DNA from: Platerodrilus igneus | Taxonomy: Eukaryota > Arthropoda > Insecta > Coleoptera > Lycidae | DNA length: 64,000 nucleotides | NCBI GenBank assembly: GCA_036346225.1 | Contig: JARFIW010001082.1 | Location: forward strand, 4,278,001-4,342,000 | Direction of reading: 5' to 3' | Shown here: in pieces, positions 45,927 through 56,473 of the stretch | Position numbering within the stretch: position 1 is the stretch's first letter | Layout: every line of letters starts with the position of its first letter | Translations under genes and position numbers: made by a program | The notes under the pieces: model-generated | Databases searched by the model: none | What the model saw: only the letters and a program-made list of their open reading frames with translations | Told to the model about the DNA's origin: nothing

Positions 45927-47616
45927 TGTGTAAGGGAGGGGTTATAAGGTTTCTAAAGGTATATTTGTATTAATAGGTGTATGCCAAGCGATAGGGTCAA
46001 TATTTCAGATTTAATAATTTAAAACTATAAATTTTGCTATACTTTACATACGTTAAAGTATGTACCATTTCAGATTGAAACTTATATGCCAAAAGGTAGT
46101 AACATGACTTTATGACGTTGATATAATGCACGGTACTTGAGGTTTTATACTGAGTTGATATTTCATGAGCCAGTTGAGAGTACATTTGCCGTCGGAAAGC
46201 CGGACGCATTTATGGATATCTGCAATATAACAAAGCGTCCAGGTCGTGTATGAATTATTTGGCTTTTCCTTTTATAGAATCAAACTTTTAGACGAATTGT
46301 AAATCAAAATTTAAAGTGAATCAAAATGTAAAGGTTATTGGAGTTTAGTGAAGTGTTTTGGACCAATGGTAGAAATTTAAAATTATTATAAAGACTATAG
46401 CGAAGGTATGTTGGACACTGAAAGATAGGAGATTTGTTATTGGATGTTATATATGTAAAAAATGTTATTGTAGTAAGCTAAGTTTGTTTAGTTAATAACT
46501 AAGCAATAATAAATAAGGGACTTCTTTTTTAAAATTTGTTCAGATACAGACCTATTTATGAAACCTGCGTTAAAATTGTAAAATAGTTTTGAAATAAAAG
46601 TTTATTTGTGTATTCATCGAGTATTATTGAATTCAAGTATAAAAGGAAAGTATATAAAGTGTTTAAAAGTGAAAAGGGAAAGTCAGCGTGTATGTAAAGA
46701 AGATTGTGGAAGTGGTTATTGATGTAAAGGAGAAAGCGACGGTATATTATTTGAGAAGATTAGTGTTGGTTTTGGGAAAGATTTGGGTATTACGGCAGCA
46801 GGATATTGGAGTGGATAAAGAAGGCATCGACGACATAAAGAATTTTGGAATTGATTTGAGAAGATATAACGGCAGAAGGACATCGTATGGATAATTGGTA
46901 TAGCAGGATTAGGAGTGATTTGTATTAAGACAGCGGGATTGATTTGGTTGTGCGAAGAGAGAGTAAGCGGGATACGGAGCAGAGGAACAGGAGATAGGAA
47001 TACGGCGAGGAAGAATTGACGCAGGAAAGTAGATAAAGGTTTTACTAAATTCTAAATTGGGGTAACATTATTTCAGGTTTGGGGCATCAAAATTGTTTTA
47101 CAAACACCTGGAGGCAGTGCGCAAGAGGACAATTTTGGAGAATCTTTTGTAAAAGTGCGTACGGAAAATTTCGAACTTGAGCCAGCAGTCAAAGGAAGGC
47201 CTTCAGCGCAGTATATTTCTGGTAAGTACCGTGAATATATTAGAACGTCAGAAATTAAAGTCATAAAAATTACATAAATTAATTTGACATCAGGCATCGT
47301 TTATCTATTAAGATTTGGCATATCAAAATAAATTTAGTACATTTCAAAAGTGGTAAAACAAACGAGGGTGCAGTTTGGTTGGGTATTGCACATCTACTCA
47401 CGATTGAACCCACGGTGAGTAGGTGAGAAAACCCTGAGATTAAAGTTTCAAATAGTCGAGGCATATAAAATATAGTAATTAGTAAAAGAAAAACCAACCA
47501 AACGTTTGCTAAAGCACCTCGATTTGAAATCATAAGGGACGACGACCAAAGGTCGTGTAATAAAATCTTGTTTAAAGGAGGAGTAATTATATTAAATAAA
47601 AATTTAAATTCAAGAA
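45927..47616 (+). repeat. Gypsy 5' LTR
   Basis: TGTGTAAGGGAGGGG to AAATTCAAGAA, about 1690 bases, long for the family. It matches the 3' LTR with about a dozen differences seen by eye, mostly single-base length changes. A 68-codon frame (46688-46894) recurs in the other LTR; no motif. Exact end uncertain by about 6 bases (ATTCA would give the usual CA). Confidence 0.85.
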
Positions 47617-47618
47617 GG

Positions 47619-47641
47619 TGGCAAACCCAACGTGAGGCTCG
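47619..47641 (+). other. PBS, tRNA-Lys-like
   Basis: TGGCAAACCCAACGTGAGGC and TCGA follow the LTR end. This matches the tRNA-Lys complement TGGCGCCCAACGTGGGGCTC except for AAA in place of GC and one G to A. It is the same primer class as in the array at 20.4-36.9 kb. Confidence 0.7.
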
Positions 47642-47762
47642 AGAAAAAGGTTAAAAAGGTGTTAGAGCGAAAGAGAGTAGAATCCGGGAGCCCGAGTTAG
47701 GTGGGGCCCGCAAGTTTTTTCTATATTTTTTCAGGAAACGAGTTCAAAACAAGGAAACGGAG

Positions 47763-48794
47763 ATGACGGACGAGGACACAAAAAGAATCACAAGATCGGG
47801 ACTAATATACGGGGTTGAAATGGATGTAAGGAGACAAGACATAGAGCTAGACGCAGGGGGCGACCTACAGGAGACGGACACGATGCAGACAGAGTTGGAG
47901 GTGACAGACACGGACATGGACCAGGCGACGGTACCGGAGGTGAGAGCTGCAGAAGCCGACAGAAACCACTACATTATGAGATTTTTGATGAGTATAAAAG
48001 ACGAAATGGAAAAAGCACACAAGGATTTAAGGAACCAAATTAAAGAATGGCGGACAGATATTAAGACGACATGCACGGCACTAAAAACCGATGTAACTGA
48101 CACAATTACAGAAACACACACGGAACTACAAACGGACCTAACAGACGCAATCGAAGAATCGCGGACAGAGGACGAACGCGGGACGGAATTACAAGACAAC
48201 GTAGACCGCGTAGATGACGAGACTAAAATTACACGGGTACAATTGCAGGGACAGACACAGCACTTGACACCGAAATTGGGCGCGGACGACATGGTATTAC
48301 TACTCACAGGACAAGTGATACAAAATGTCAAGACATTGAGGGAATTCTTGGAAGTAATGAGAAATTTCGACCTAGCGACAGTACTGGAAGCGAAAACGCG
48401 GACACACCATTGGGAACAAAACAGGGGTTACAGGGAAGACAGTCGACGACCACCGTACCATGAAAACAGACAAAATTATAGACAGGAAAATTTTAACTAC
48501 GGACATAGAAATCATTGGGGACACGAGGCACATAGACGACCGTATTTCAATAGGGATCACCGGGATAACGCCTACAATGGACAGAACAGAAACCGGCAAG
48601 ACAACGGCGAGGATGACGGCCGGACGACTGGAGGAGGAATACAAAATGGAAATAGCCGGACGGACAGGGACGTAAACGTCCAACATATGACGACGAGCGC
48701 AAGTACAACGGACCCGAATAGGATTGAGGTGGTGGAAATTCACGAGTCGCCTCAAGAAAAAAAAACGCGAATTTTTGGACGACCGACTGCTTAG
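47763..48794 (+). CDS. gag: Gag-like protein, no zinc knuckle
   Basis: 343 codons from the first ATG after the PBS. Residues about 60-160 are charged and Thr-rich with a coiled-coil look. A stretch near 195-210 (TLREFLEVMRNFDL) resembles the end of a capsid domain. The last 120 residues are rich in Arg, Asn, His and Gln, as in nucleocapsid-like RNA-binding tails. No CX2CX4HX4C motif is visible. The capsid core expected between coiled coil and tail seems short or missing, so an internal deletion or a divergent gag are both possible. The next frame (protease) starts 35 bases after its stop, offset by -1. Confidence 0.65.
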   Translation: MTDEDTKRITRSGLIYGVEMDVRRQDIELDAGGDLQETDTMQTELEVTDTDMDQATVPEVRAAEADRNHYIMRFLMSIKDEMEKAHKDLRNQIKEWRTDIKTTCTALKTDVTDTITETHTELQTDLTDAIEESRTEDERGTELQDNVDRVDDETKITRVQLQGQTQHLTPKLGADDMVLLLTGQVIQNVKTLREFLEVMRNFDLATVLEAKTRTHHWEQNRGYREDSRRPPYHENRQNYRQENFNYGHRNHWGHEAHRRPYFNRDHRDNAYNGQNRNRQDNGEDDGRTTGGGIQNGNSRTDRDVNVQHMTTSASTTDPNRIEVVEIHESPQEKKTRIFGRPTA

Positions 48795-48829
48795 GAGTAA
48801 AGATTGATGTTTGCTATAGTATAAGGGAT

Positions 48830-49381
48830 TTGTTGTTAAACAGTTACATTTTTAATAAAAAGAATTTGTTATTTATAAATATTAGTTTAAGGGACCGTGT
48901 TTATGTTGCTTTAGTGGATAGTGGGTCACAGTTGTCGCTGGTAAATGATAGGGTAGTAGTCGAACATGGAGAATTTTTAAAGGAAAGAATAGGAACAATT
49001 GAGGGGGTTAATTTATGGTCAGCGATGAACAAAAAGCTAACGACGATTTATAATGTTATCCGTGTACCGATATATATAGGAAATAAAGAAGCAGGGAATG
49101 CAGAGTTTTTAATTACGAAAGGGTTACAGTTAGACTTCATATTGGGTATGGATTTTATAGAGGATTTTGGATTGAATATAGATGGAAAGGATAGGTCAAT
49201 TAGGATATTTGATAAAGATAGGTCATGGGTGGTGCCTACGGTTAGTGAGGAAAATAGGAATGGAAATAATATAGATAGTACAGGATTAGGAATGATTAAA
49301 GAGTATAATGATGGACAGGTTAAAGTACGATTATGTAATATGTTTGTAAGATTAATTAATGATGAACAGATAGGAAAGTGA
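48830..49381 (+). pseudogene. pol: Retropepsin-type protease, part of pol
   Basis: 183 codons. The catalytic triplet is DSG at residues 30-32 within ALVDSGSQLSLV, and the flap-side ILG follows at residues 104-106 in FILGMDF. Both are diagnostic of retroviral-type aspartic proteases, which act as dimers to mature the polyprotein. The reading stops at 49379-49381 and pol continues in another frame. I mark it as a broken part of pol because protease and polymerase should be continuous. Confidence 0.8.
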
Positions 49382-49866
49382 GTATTGATACTAAGATGAA
49401 GCTAGGAGAATTATTTAATAAATATGTAGGGTTATTTAATGAAGAGCCAAGATTTGCGAGGCGGTACACACATAAGTTGGAGGTCACGGAAGACATCGGA
49501 TTTAATACAAGGGTGTATCCAATTCCGTTTGCCATAAGAAATAGGGTTAAAATAGAGATAGACAGGATGTTAAAAGAGGGTATTATAGAACCAGCGAGAA
49601 CTCAATATGTGAACCCAGTAGTTATAGTACCAAAACCAAATAAAAGGGATATAAGGATTTGTTTAGATGCGAGGAAATTGAATGCGATTACAAAACCGCA
49701 GTATGAGCAACCACGAGGGTTGGATAATTTATTGTATAAAGTATATGAAATGAAAGTTTTCAGCAAATTAGATTTAAAGAATTCGTTTTGGTTAATTCCG
49801 TTGCATGAAGACAGTAAAAGTTTACAGGATTTAGTATCGAAGGCGAGATTTATATGTTTTCTGTAG
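49378..49866 (+). pseudogene. pol: Reverse transcriptase, fingers and first catalytic Asp
   Basis: Contains KEGIIEPARTQYVNPVVIVP, then RICLDARKLNAITK, then FSKLDLKNSFWLIPL with the first catalytic Asp. These are the N-terminal blocks of Ty3/gypsy reverse transcriptase in the correct order. The frame ends at 49864-49866, just where the next RT block should follow; that block is found from 49854 in the -1 frame. Confidence 0.85.
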
Positions 49867-50573
49867 TTCCATTTGGTTTAAGTAGTTCTTCAGCAGCACT
49901 TGTAAGAGCGATGCAGAAGTTGTTTAATGAATATGAATGTTTCTGTTCGCATTATGTCGATGATTTGTTAATTTTTTCAAGGGACGAGCAAAAACACCTG
50001 GAGCATTTAGAAAAGGTGATCCAACGACTGGACGAAGGGTGTTTAAAGCTGAACGTAGAGAAATGCGAGTTGTTTAAAAGCAAGGTTACATACTTAGGGT
50101 TTGAAATTAGCGAACAAGGGATGAAAATTTGCAATAAAAGATTGGACGAGTTGAAAAACATTCAGCGACCAAAGAATGTGAGAGGGCTGCGAGGATTTTT
50201 AGGGGTGCTAAATTATTACAAACGGTTTATACCGAGGTATTCTGAAGTGTGCGTACCGTTGGTGAGTTTGTTAAAGAAAAAGGAAAGATGGAAGTGGACT
50301 GCTGAACGAGAGAAGGCGTTCCAGGATTTAAAAGATGCATTTTACAAGGAGTTAGCATTAAAATATCCAAATTTTAAAGATGATTTTATTTTGAGGACGG
50401 ATGCGTCGAAATATGCAATCGGGGCTGAGTTGGTGCAGATACAGGATGGAGTTGAAGTACCAATTGTTTTCATTTCTAGGGTGTTGAAAGACTGCGAAAC
50501 CAGGTATGCGACGGCAGAGAAGGAGATGTTGGCCATAGTATACGCGGTGAAGAAGTTACGTTTTATTTGTTAG
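49854..50573 (+). pseudogene. pol: Reverse transcriptase palm/thumb and RNase H
   Basis: VPFGLSSS at residues 5-12 and the active-site YVDD at residues 34-37 mark the palm. GFLGVLNYYKRFIP is the thumb/connection block. RTDASKYAIGAEL near residues 177-190 and TAEKEMLAIVYAVKKLRF near the end are RNase H motifs with the catalytic Asp and Glu. A stop at 50571-50573 cuts the RNase H domain; the following bases continue in other frames (KPGKENVTADFLSR appears from 50647). Confidence 0.85.
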
Positions 50574-50646
50574 GTAAGAAATTTCTAATAGAATCCGACA
50601 ACACGGTGGTAACGTTCATGAAGAAAAGGAGTTTTTAAACAGCAGG

Positions 50647-51507
50647 TTGTATAGATGGGCATTGGTGTTACAGGAATACGACTTCGAAATTAAGCATAAG
50701 CCAGGAAAGGAGAATGTGACGGCGGATTTTCTGAGCAGACCGCAGGTGGAATCGAATCAGGACATAAACGGGTGTTTAATTGCTTTGCAGGAATTCAGGG
50801 ATGTTGGTCGATGGACAAACACCAAACTTATAGAGGCGCAGAGGCACAGCGAGGTGAGCTCGATACGAGAGAAACTTACAAGAGAAAATATGGAAGAGTA
50901 CAGGGGATTTACCATCGTAGGGCAGTTTGTGGTAAAAAAAATAGGGGATGCAGAGCTGGTAGTGCTATCAAGAGACGTTGCCGCTGAAATCATAAACGAA
51001 ATTCATTTAAAATTCGGACACATAGGTATCAGAAAAACATTTTTAGTATTCAGAGAGGCGTTTTACGCAAAAAATGATATAACGGTGATAAAGGAAAGGA
51101 TAAATCGGTGTGAAATTTGCATTCTAGGTAAAGACAAGAACGTGGTGCTGCAGAATATGCCGATGAGCGTGAGCGTAAATGGACCATTGGAATTGGTGGC
51201 GATTGATTATTTAAGCAACCTGATCACGAGTGAACAGGGGTATCGACATATTTTGGTGGTAGTCGACGTTTTTTCTAAATTTGTAAAATTATTTCCTGCA
51301 AGACGGAGTAACACGGTGCATGCATTGCAGTCAATTGGAGAATTTGAAAGCCAAGTCGGGAAGATAAAAAGAATTTTGGTAGACAACGCAACGTATTTCA
51401 ACAATCAAAGATTCAGGAACGGGTTAAAAGGGCAAATATTAAAGTATCATTTAGTAGCATACGACATCCAAAAGCTAATCCATGCGAACGTTACATACGA
51501 GAGGTGA
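50647..51507 (+). pseudogene. pol: Integrase zinc domain and catalytic core, incomplete
   Basis: The first 30 residues are the RNase H end. The HHCC zinc domain follows with H120, H125, C155 and C158. The catalytic core has Asp 187 in LVAIDYL and Asp 246 in ILVDNATYF. The region with the third acidic residue falls where the frame changes near 51480, and reading goes on from 51482 in another frame. The lack of one frame through the DDE triad means no active integrase from this copy as given. Confidence 0.82.
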
Positions 51508-52007
51508 TAAAATTTTACGATTGGCGACACAGGAGCATCACGACAGATGGGTTAGGTATCTACCACAAATAGAAAATTTTATGAACAGCGTACCGAGTTC
51601 GGTTACGAAAACATGTCCGGTAACATTAATGCGAAGGATTATACCAGCTAGACCATGGAGGAGGAAGTCGAGGTACAAGACATAACAGAGTTGCTAAGTA
51701 ATGCCAGGCGTAGAATCGAAAGGATGCAGCGTAGGGACATCGAACGAAGGTGTAGAAAATTAAGAAACGAACGATTTTTGGAATAGGGGATTTGGTAGTC
51801 GTCAAACGATTAAGGGTTTCAAACCGCGACAAAAACATTTGCGCGAAGCTGTTGTTTCCTTATGAAGGGCCGTACAGGATCACGCGTAGTTTTGCTGAAG
51901 GCAATACGTTTGAGCTGGAGAATATGACAGGGGGGTATCGCGGGCGTTTTCATTTGGAGAATTTGTACCCATATAGAGTAGTACAGGAAGAGGGTTTAAT
52001 AGGATAG
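51482..52007 (+). pseudogene. pol: Integrase C-terminal part with GPY/F-type module
   Basis: 51482-51685 and 51792-52007 are two frames carrying the rest of integrase. The second has KLLFPYEGPYRITRSF and ends with GRFHLENLYPY, the GPY/F-type module and SH3-like fold found at the end of many gypsy and retroviral integrases. Nothing resembling a chromodomain or envelope follows before the 3' LTR. Confidence 0.75.
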
Positions 52008-52256
52008 GTTAAAATGTGGTTCATGCAACGGAAAGTTTAGTTTGTGTTTTTGTTTTGTTTTGTTATAGTAGTATAGTATAGGTTAGAAAATAGCGTAGTG
52101 TAATAGATGTGAGAGAAAGGCGAATGCGGGTTGCCAAAGTAAAATAGAAACATCGAAAGGATGGTTTTGAATGAAAATCAGAAATTTTTGCACACCAGGG
52201 GAAGAGAAAAACATATGAAATTTCCAATTTCATTAAAAACCAGTGGGGCCAAATAT
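52008..52256 (+). other. Noncoding tail with weak polypurine tract
   Basis: About 250 bases between the pol end and the 3' LTR. AGTGGGG (52242-52248) lies 8 bases before the LTR start and is the best, though short, polypurine candidate. A longer purine run GAGAGAAAGG lies near 52110. Confidence 0.4.
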
Positions 52257-53947
52257 TGTGTAAGGGAGGGGGTTATAAGGTTTCTAAAGGTATATTTGTA
52301 TTAATAGGGGTGTATGCCAAGCGATAGGGTCAATATTTCAGATTTAATAATTTAAAAACTATAAATTTTGCTATACTTTACATACGTTAAAGTATGTACC
52401 ATTTCAGATTGAAACTTATATGCCAAAAGGTAGTAACATGACTTTATGACGTTGATATAATGCACGGTACTTGAGGTTTTATACTGAGTTGATATTTCAT
52501 GAGCCAGTTGAGAGTACATTTGCCGTCGGAAAGCCGGACGCATTTATGGATATCTTAATATAACAAAGCGTCCAGGTCGTGTATGAATTATTTGGCTTTT
52601 CCTTTTTATAGAATCAAACTTTTAGACGAATTGTAAATCAAAATTTAAAGTGAATCAAAATGTAAAAGGTTATTGGAGTTTAGTGAAGTGTTTTGGACCA
52701 ATGGTAGAAATTTAAAATTATTATAAAGACTATAGCGAAGGTATGTTGGACACTGAAAGATAGGAGATTTGTTATTGGATGTTATATATGTAAAAAATGT
52801 TATTGTAGTAAGCTAAATTTGTTTAGTTAATAACTAAGCAATATAAATAAGGGACTTCTTTTTTAAAATTTGTTCAGATACAGACCTATTTATGAAACCT
52901 GCGTTAAAATTGTAAAATAGTTTTGAAATAAAAGTTTATTTGTGTATTCATCGAGTATTATTGAATTCAAGTATAAAAGGAAAGTATATAAAGTGTTTAA
53001 AAGTGAAAAGGGAAAGTCAGCGTGTATGTAAAGAAGATTGTGGAAGTGGTTATTGATGTAAAGGAGAAAGCGACGGTATATTATTTGAGAAGATTAGTGT
53101 TGGTTTTGGGAAAGATTTGGGTATTACGGCAGCAGGATATTGGAGTGGATAAAGAAGGCATCGACGACATAAAGAATTTTGGAATTGATTTGAGAAGATA
53201 TAACGGCAGAAGGACATCGTATGGATAATTGGTATAGCAGGATTAGGAGTGATTTGTATTAAGACAGCGGGATTGATTTGGTTGTGCGAAGAGAGAAGTA
53301 AGCGGGATACGGAGCAGAGGAACAGGAGATAGGAATACGGCGAGGAAGAATTGACGCAGGAAAGTAGATAAAGGTTTTACTAAATTCTAAATTGGGGTAA
53401 CATTATTTCAGGTTTGGGGCATCAAAATTGTTTTACAAACACCTGGAGGCAGTGCGCAAGAGGACAATTTTGGAGAATCTTTGTAAAAGTGCGTACGGAA
53501 AATTTCGAACTTGAGCCAGCAGTCAAAGGAAGGCCTTCAGCGCAGTATATTTCTGGTAAGTACCGTGAATATATTAGAACGTCAGAAATTAAAGTCATAA
53601 AAATTACATAAATTAATTTGACCTCAGGCATCGTTTATCTATTAAGATTTGGCATATCAAAATAAATTTAGTACATTTCAAAAGTGGTAAAACAAACGAG
53701 GGTGCAGTTTGGTTGGGTATTGCACATCTACTCACGATTGAACCCACGGTGAGTAGGTGAGAAAACCCTGAGATTAAAGTTTCAAATAGTCGAGGCATAT
53801 AAAATATAGTAATTAGTAAAAGAAAAACCAACCAAACGTTTGCTAAAGCACCTCGATTTGAAATCATAAGGGACGACGACCAAAGGTCGTGTAATAAAAT
53901 CTTGTTTAAAGGAGGAGTAATTATATTAAATAAAAATTTAAATTCAA

Positions 53948-53950
<3 letters not shown>
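52257..53950 (+). repeat. Gypsy 3' LTR
   Basis: TGTGTAAGGGAGGGGG to AAATTCAAGAA, about 1694 bases. Most differences from the 5' LTR are one-base length changes. Clear substitutions are few (for example GCTAAGTTTG against GCTAAATTTG, and GACATCAGG against GACCTCAGG). Confidence 0.88.

Positions 53951-53985
<35 letters not shown>
53950..53985. repeat. (TA)n microsatellite at gypsy 3' boundary
   Basis: Directly follows the 3' LTR. Confidence 0.95.
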
Positions 53986-53988
<3 letters not shown>

Positions 53989-54771
53989 GTGGTTAGCTTT
54001 ATTATCAAGTCCCACGCTTGGGAAGCCATAAATATGCACTGGCAATTCTTGATTATGCCCCTACGAATTTGGCTGCATACATTTGCAGTGTACGTATTGT
54101 AAAATAAAGTTAACACCTACGAAAGTTTTAAGAAAATTTTTCATTACACTATCTCTTGCAAAGCTCCCCTTTATCAGCATACCACGGCTAGCTCTGCTTC
54201 CAGCTTCTTCAGAGATACTTACCCATCAAATGCTTACTCTCTCTCTCTTACTTAGACTACCAAATAAAAATTATCTATCAAATAATTTAACGAAACATGC
54301 AACCTTTTATACAAATCACAAATTTACGCCACCAGCTCAATATTTACAAAATCGGATATAAACATCTTCATAAAATTTTACAATATCAACCATTAAATCC
54401 TTTTAAATTTAATGAATTAAATTTATTTCAACATTTTTTTATATACAGTTAAAGTAGATGGGCCTATCTAGAAACCTTAAATTGAAATTTACTCTGGTCT
54501 ATGGCGAGCTCAGTATAAACCCTGTTACTCTAAATGCATAAATAAATCGCATCTTTATTTCCAACAACTCTAAAGACCCGTTTACTCTTTACATCAAAAT
54601 TATACGTCATGTATTTATACCTTCAAATAATGAATTCAAATTGTGTTTTTCATATAACCATCAAATTAGATTTTATGTTCATAAAATATACACCCAATAT
54701 GTCAAATCATTCTAGCACAAAATAACAGCACAAAATGTTCAAGCAATAACAAAAGGAAACAAATTTCGTTA

Positions 54772-54890
54772 CCTGGTGTAAGCCTTTTGCACCGTCACCT
54801 CGAAAGATGTCGTCCACCAAGACCTCGTCGTTGCATTCCATCCAACTTCTCTCTGCTATATGTACATCAAACTCATTTCCACACGTAATC
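54772..54890 (-). other. Possible exon, unknown
   Basis: A minus frame open for about 39 codons reads TCGNEFDVHIAERSWMEC and then NDEVLVDDIFRGDGAKGLHQ. It ends at CAG followed by GTAACG, a strong 5' splice site candidate. An in-frame TAG lies just upstream at 54891-54893, so an acceptor at that AG would be needed. I do not recognise the sequence. It could be a transposase fragment. Confidence 0.25.
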
Positions 54891-55104
54891 TAATTCTCTG
54901 CAGGCGCCTTCAATACATTTACCCATATAATTGTCCAAATAAGTTGATCGGCTTCTGAATCTACCATACATCCAGCACCCTCGTTCCGAAAAAATAACTA
55001 GTCTCGCTTACCTTAATAACATCTTTTGTTCGTTATTCGTCTTTACTTACAGCACCGTTTATAACATAGCACCTACTCGTGCTTTCAAACACTTTTAATT
55101 TAAA

Positions 55105-55419
55105 TTAAACGGACTGCACTATCACCGATTTACAAAATTTTACCTTAGATGTTACGCCATATAGGTCTGAAGCGAACAGAAGAAGCAAGAGAGTCCCACT
55201 ACGTCTCCTAGTGTATTTATAATCGTTGAAGCCTACCTCCTGTACCCTGTTTCCATCGAAAAAGACCACTACTGCAACCGATTCTGAAAATTCAAAATGC
55301 AACGATCTTTTAAAACTCAGAAATTTCTCACTCCACTTAGCATTAGTCCGAAAATACTGTTTATCACCCACAACGGTCGCAATGCTCCTAGAAAAGTCTT
55401 CCACTCCACTCGCAAACAA
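55105..55419 (-). CDS. Unrecognised 104-codon frame
   Basis: The longest non-element frame in this part. It is rich in Phe, Val, Ser and Arg, with a hydrophobic LLLLLFASDLY near its C-terminal third. The upstream frame is also open after a stop at about 55430. No domain is recognised. Its composition is more protein-like than the surrounding frames, but that is all that supports it. Confidence 0.15.
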   Translation of the reverse strand: MFASGVEDFSRSIATVVGDKQYFRTNAKWSEKFLSFKRSLHFEFSESVAVVVFFDGNRVQEVGFNDYKYTRRRSGTLLLLLFASDLYGVTSKVKFCKSVIVQSV

Positions 55420-56190
55420 TCAATCCAGACCATTTCCCCTGTCGTAGGTCTATCATCCAACTATGTTATCCTCGTCTAACTCATATTCGTTGTCTTTGCT
55501 AAAATCCCACTATAACAACATAAAATCGATATTGTGGTTAGCCTCTACAAATTATCGCGCGCTTTAAATGGTTGTTTTGTCACGTGTTCTAAATAGCTGT
55601 TATATCGCGTGTTTTAAATGGTTGTTTTATCCAACGTCTGTTATTTGTCATGCTCGTTTTACCCTATGCTATTTATATTCCGTCTCTACTTTGTTTTTAA
55701 ACCACCTGCTATTTCTCAGCCTTCGCTTCGACCGTTAAACGTACATTCTGATTTCTTGAATTGTTTATTTGTCCGTCAGTCTTTTCTATGAACCGATTGC
55801 CAGTTTTAAATTGTACTTTCCCATGTTGTTTAACCTGTAGATTTCCTAGAATTTGTTTTTAATGAAACGCTTTGTTGGTTAAATGAATATATGCGTTTAC
55901 AATATCGATTTTATATAGACAAAAGCTTTCCCTTATTACTTGATATGCTCGATTTACAACCTTTGAATATTAAAGCTAATTATACTCGTATTATCTTTGA
56001 GTTTTTACGTACTATAAAGCTTCCACACTATGCAACTTTAAAATTACGATTTATTAATACAAATGTATGCTATTATCCGTTTGTTTTTAAGGTCAAAACT
56101 AATTAATTTGGAGCGTAAATAATTTATTCCTGTTTTCTATATACACGGTCCTTTTGACTTATCTATCCTTCTTTACATATAACTTACACG

Positions 56191-56192
<2 letters not shown>

Positions 56193-56231
<39 letters not shown>
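56193..56231. repeat. (TA)n microsatellite
   Basis: AT run with one G at 56222. Confidence 0.95.
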
Positions 56232-56398
56232 GTTTGTCATTTACAAAAATTGAGGTAACCGTCACGTGACTTTCAATGTCAAACCAACAGCACCATCTTA
56301 TAGCCCTTTCGAAACGATATAACTTTTGTCTGAAACATTTTTCTCTAAAATGCTTTATTTTTGAGATATTCAATCGTTTGCAGACTTTTCTAACACCA

Positions 56399-56415
56399 TG
56401 TATATATGTGTATGT

Positions 56416-56473
<58 letters not shown>
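56399..56473. repeat. (TA)n microsatellite, interrupted
   Basis: About 75 bases with TG interruptions. With the tract at 56193 it brackets 170 bases of unique-looking sequence. Confidence 0.95.

Larger units (their letters stand above)
45927..53950 (+). mobile_element. Ty3/gypsy LTR retrotransposon, full length but broken
   Basis: Order: 5' LTR, tRNA-Lys-like PBS, gag-like frame, protease, reverse transcriptase, RNase H, integrase, GPY/F-type end, 3' LTR. The order RT-RNase H-integrase defines Ty3/gypsy rather than copia. No envelope frame lies after integrase. It sits between TA tracts, so the target duplication cannot be read. The frames are interrupted at several points. Confidence 0.92.
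53986..56192. other. Mostly unassigned; two weak coding-like islands
   Basis: Frames at 54083-54361 and 55891-56106 (plus) lack motifs. A short tandem repeat of a unit of about 28 bases (TTTAAATGGTTGTTTT words) lies at about 55553-55632. The islands at 54772-54890 and 55105-55419 (minus) are listed separately. Confidence 0.4.

Noticed and set aside
52008..52256. Envelope gene after pol
   Set aside because: Only about 250 bases separate pol from the 3' LTR and no frame fits.
46688..53228. 68-codon frame present in both gypsy LTRs
   Set aside because: Identity follows from LTR duplication; no motif and no start context argues for a protein.
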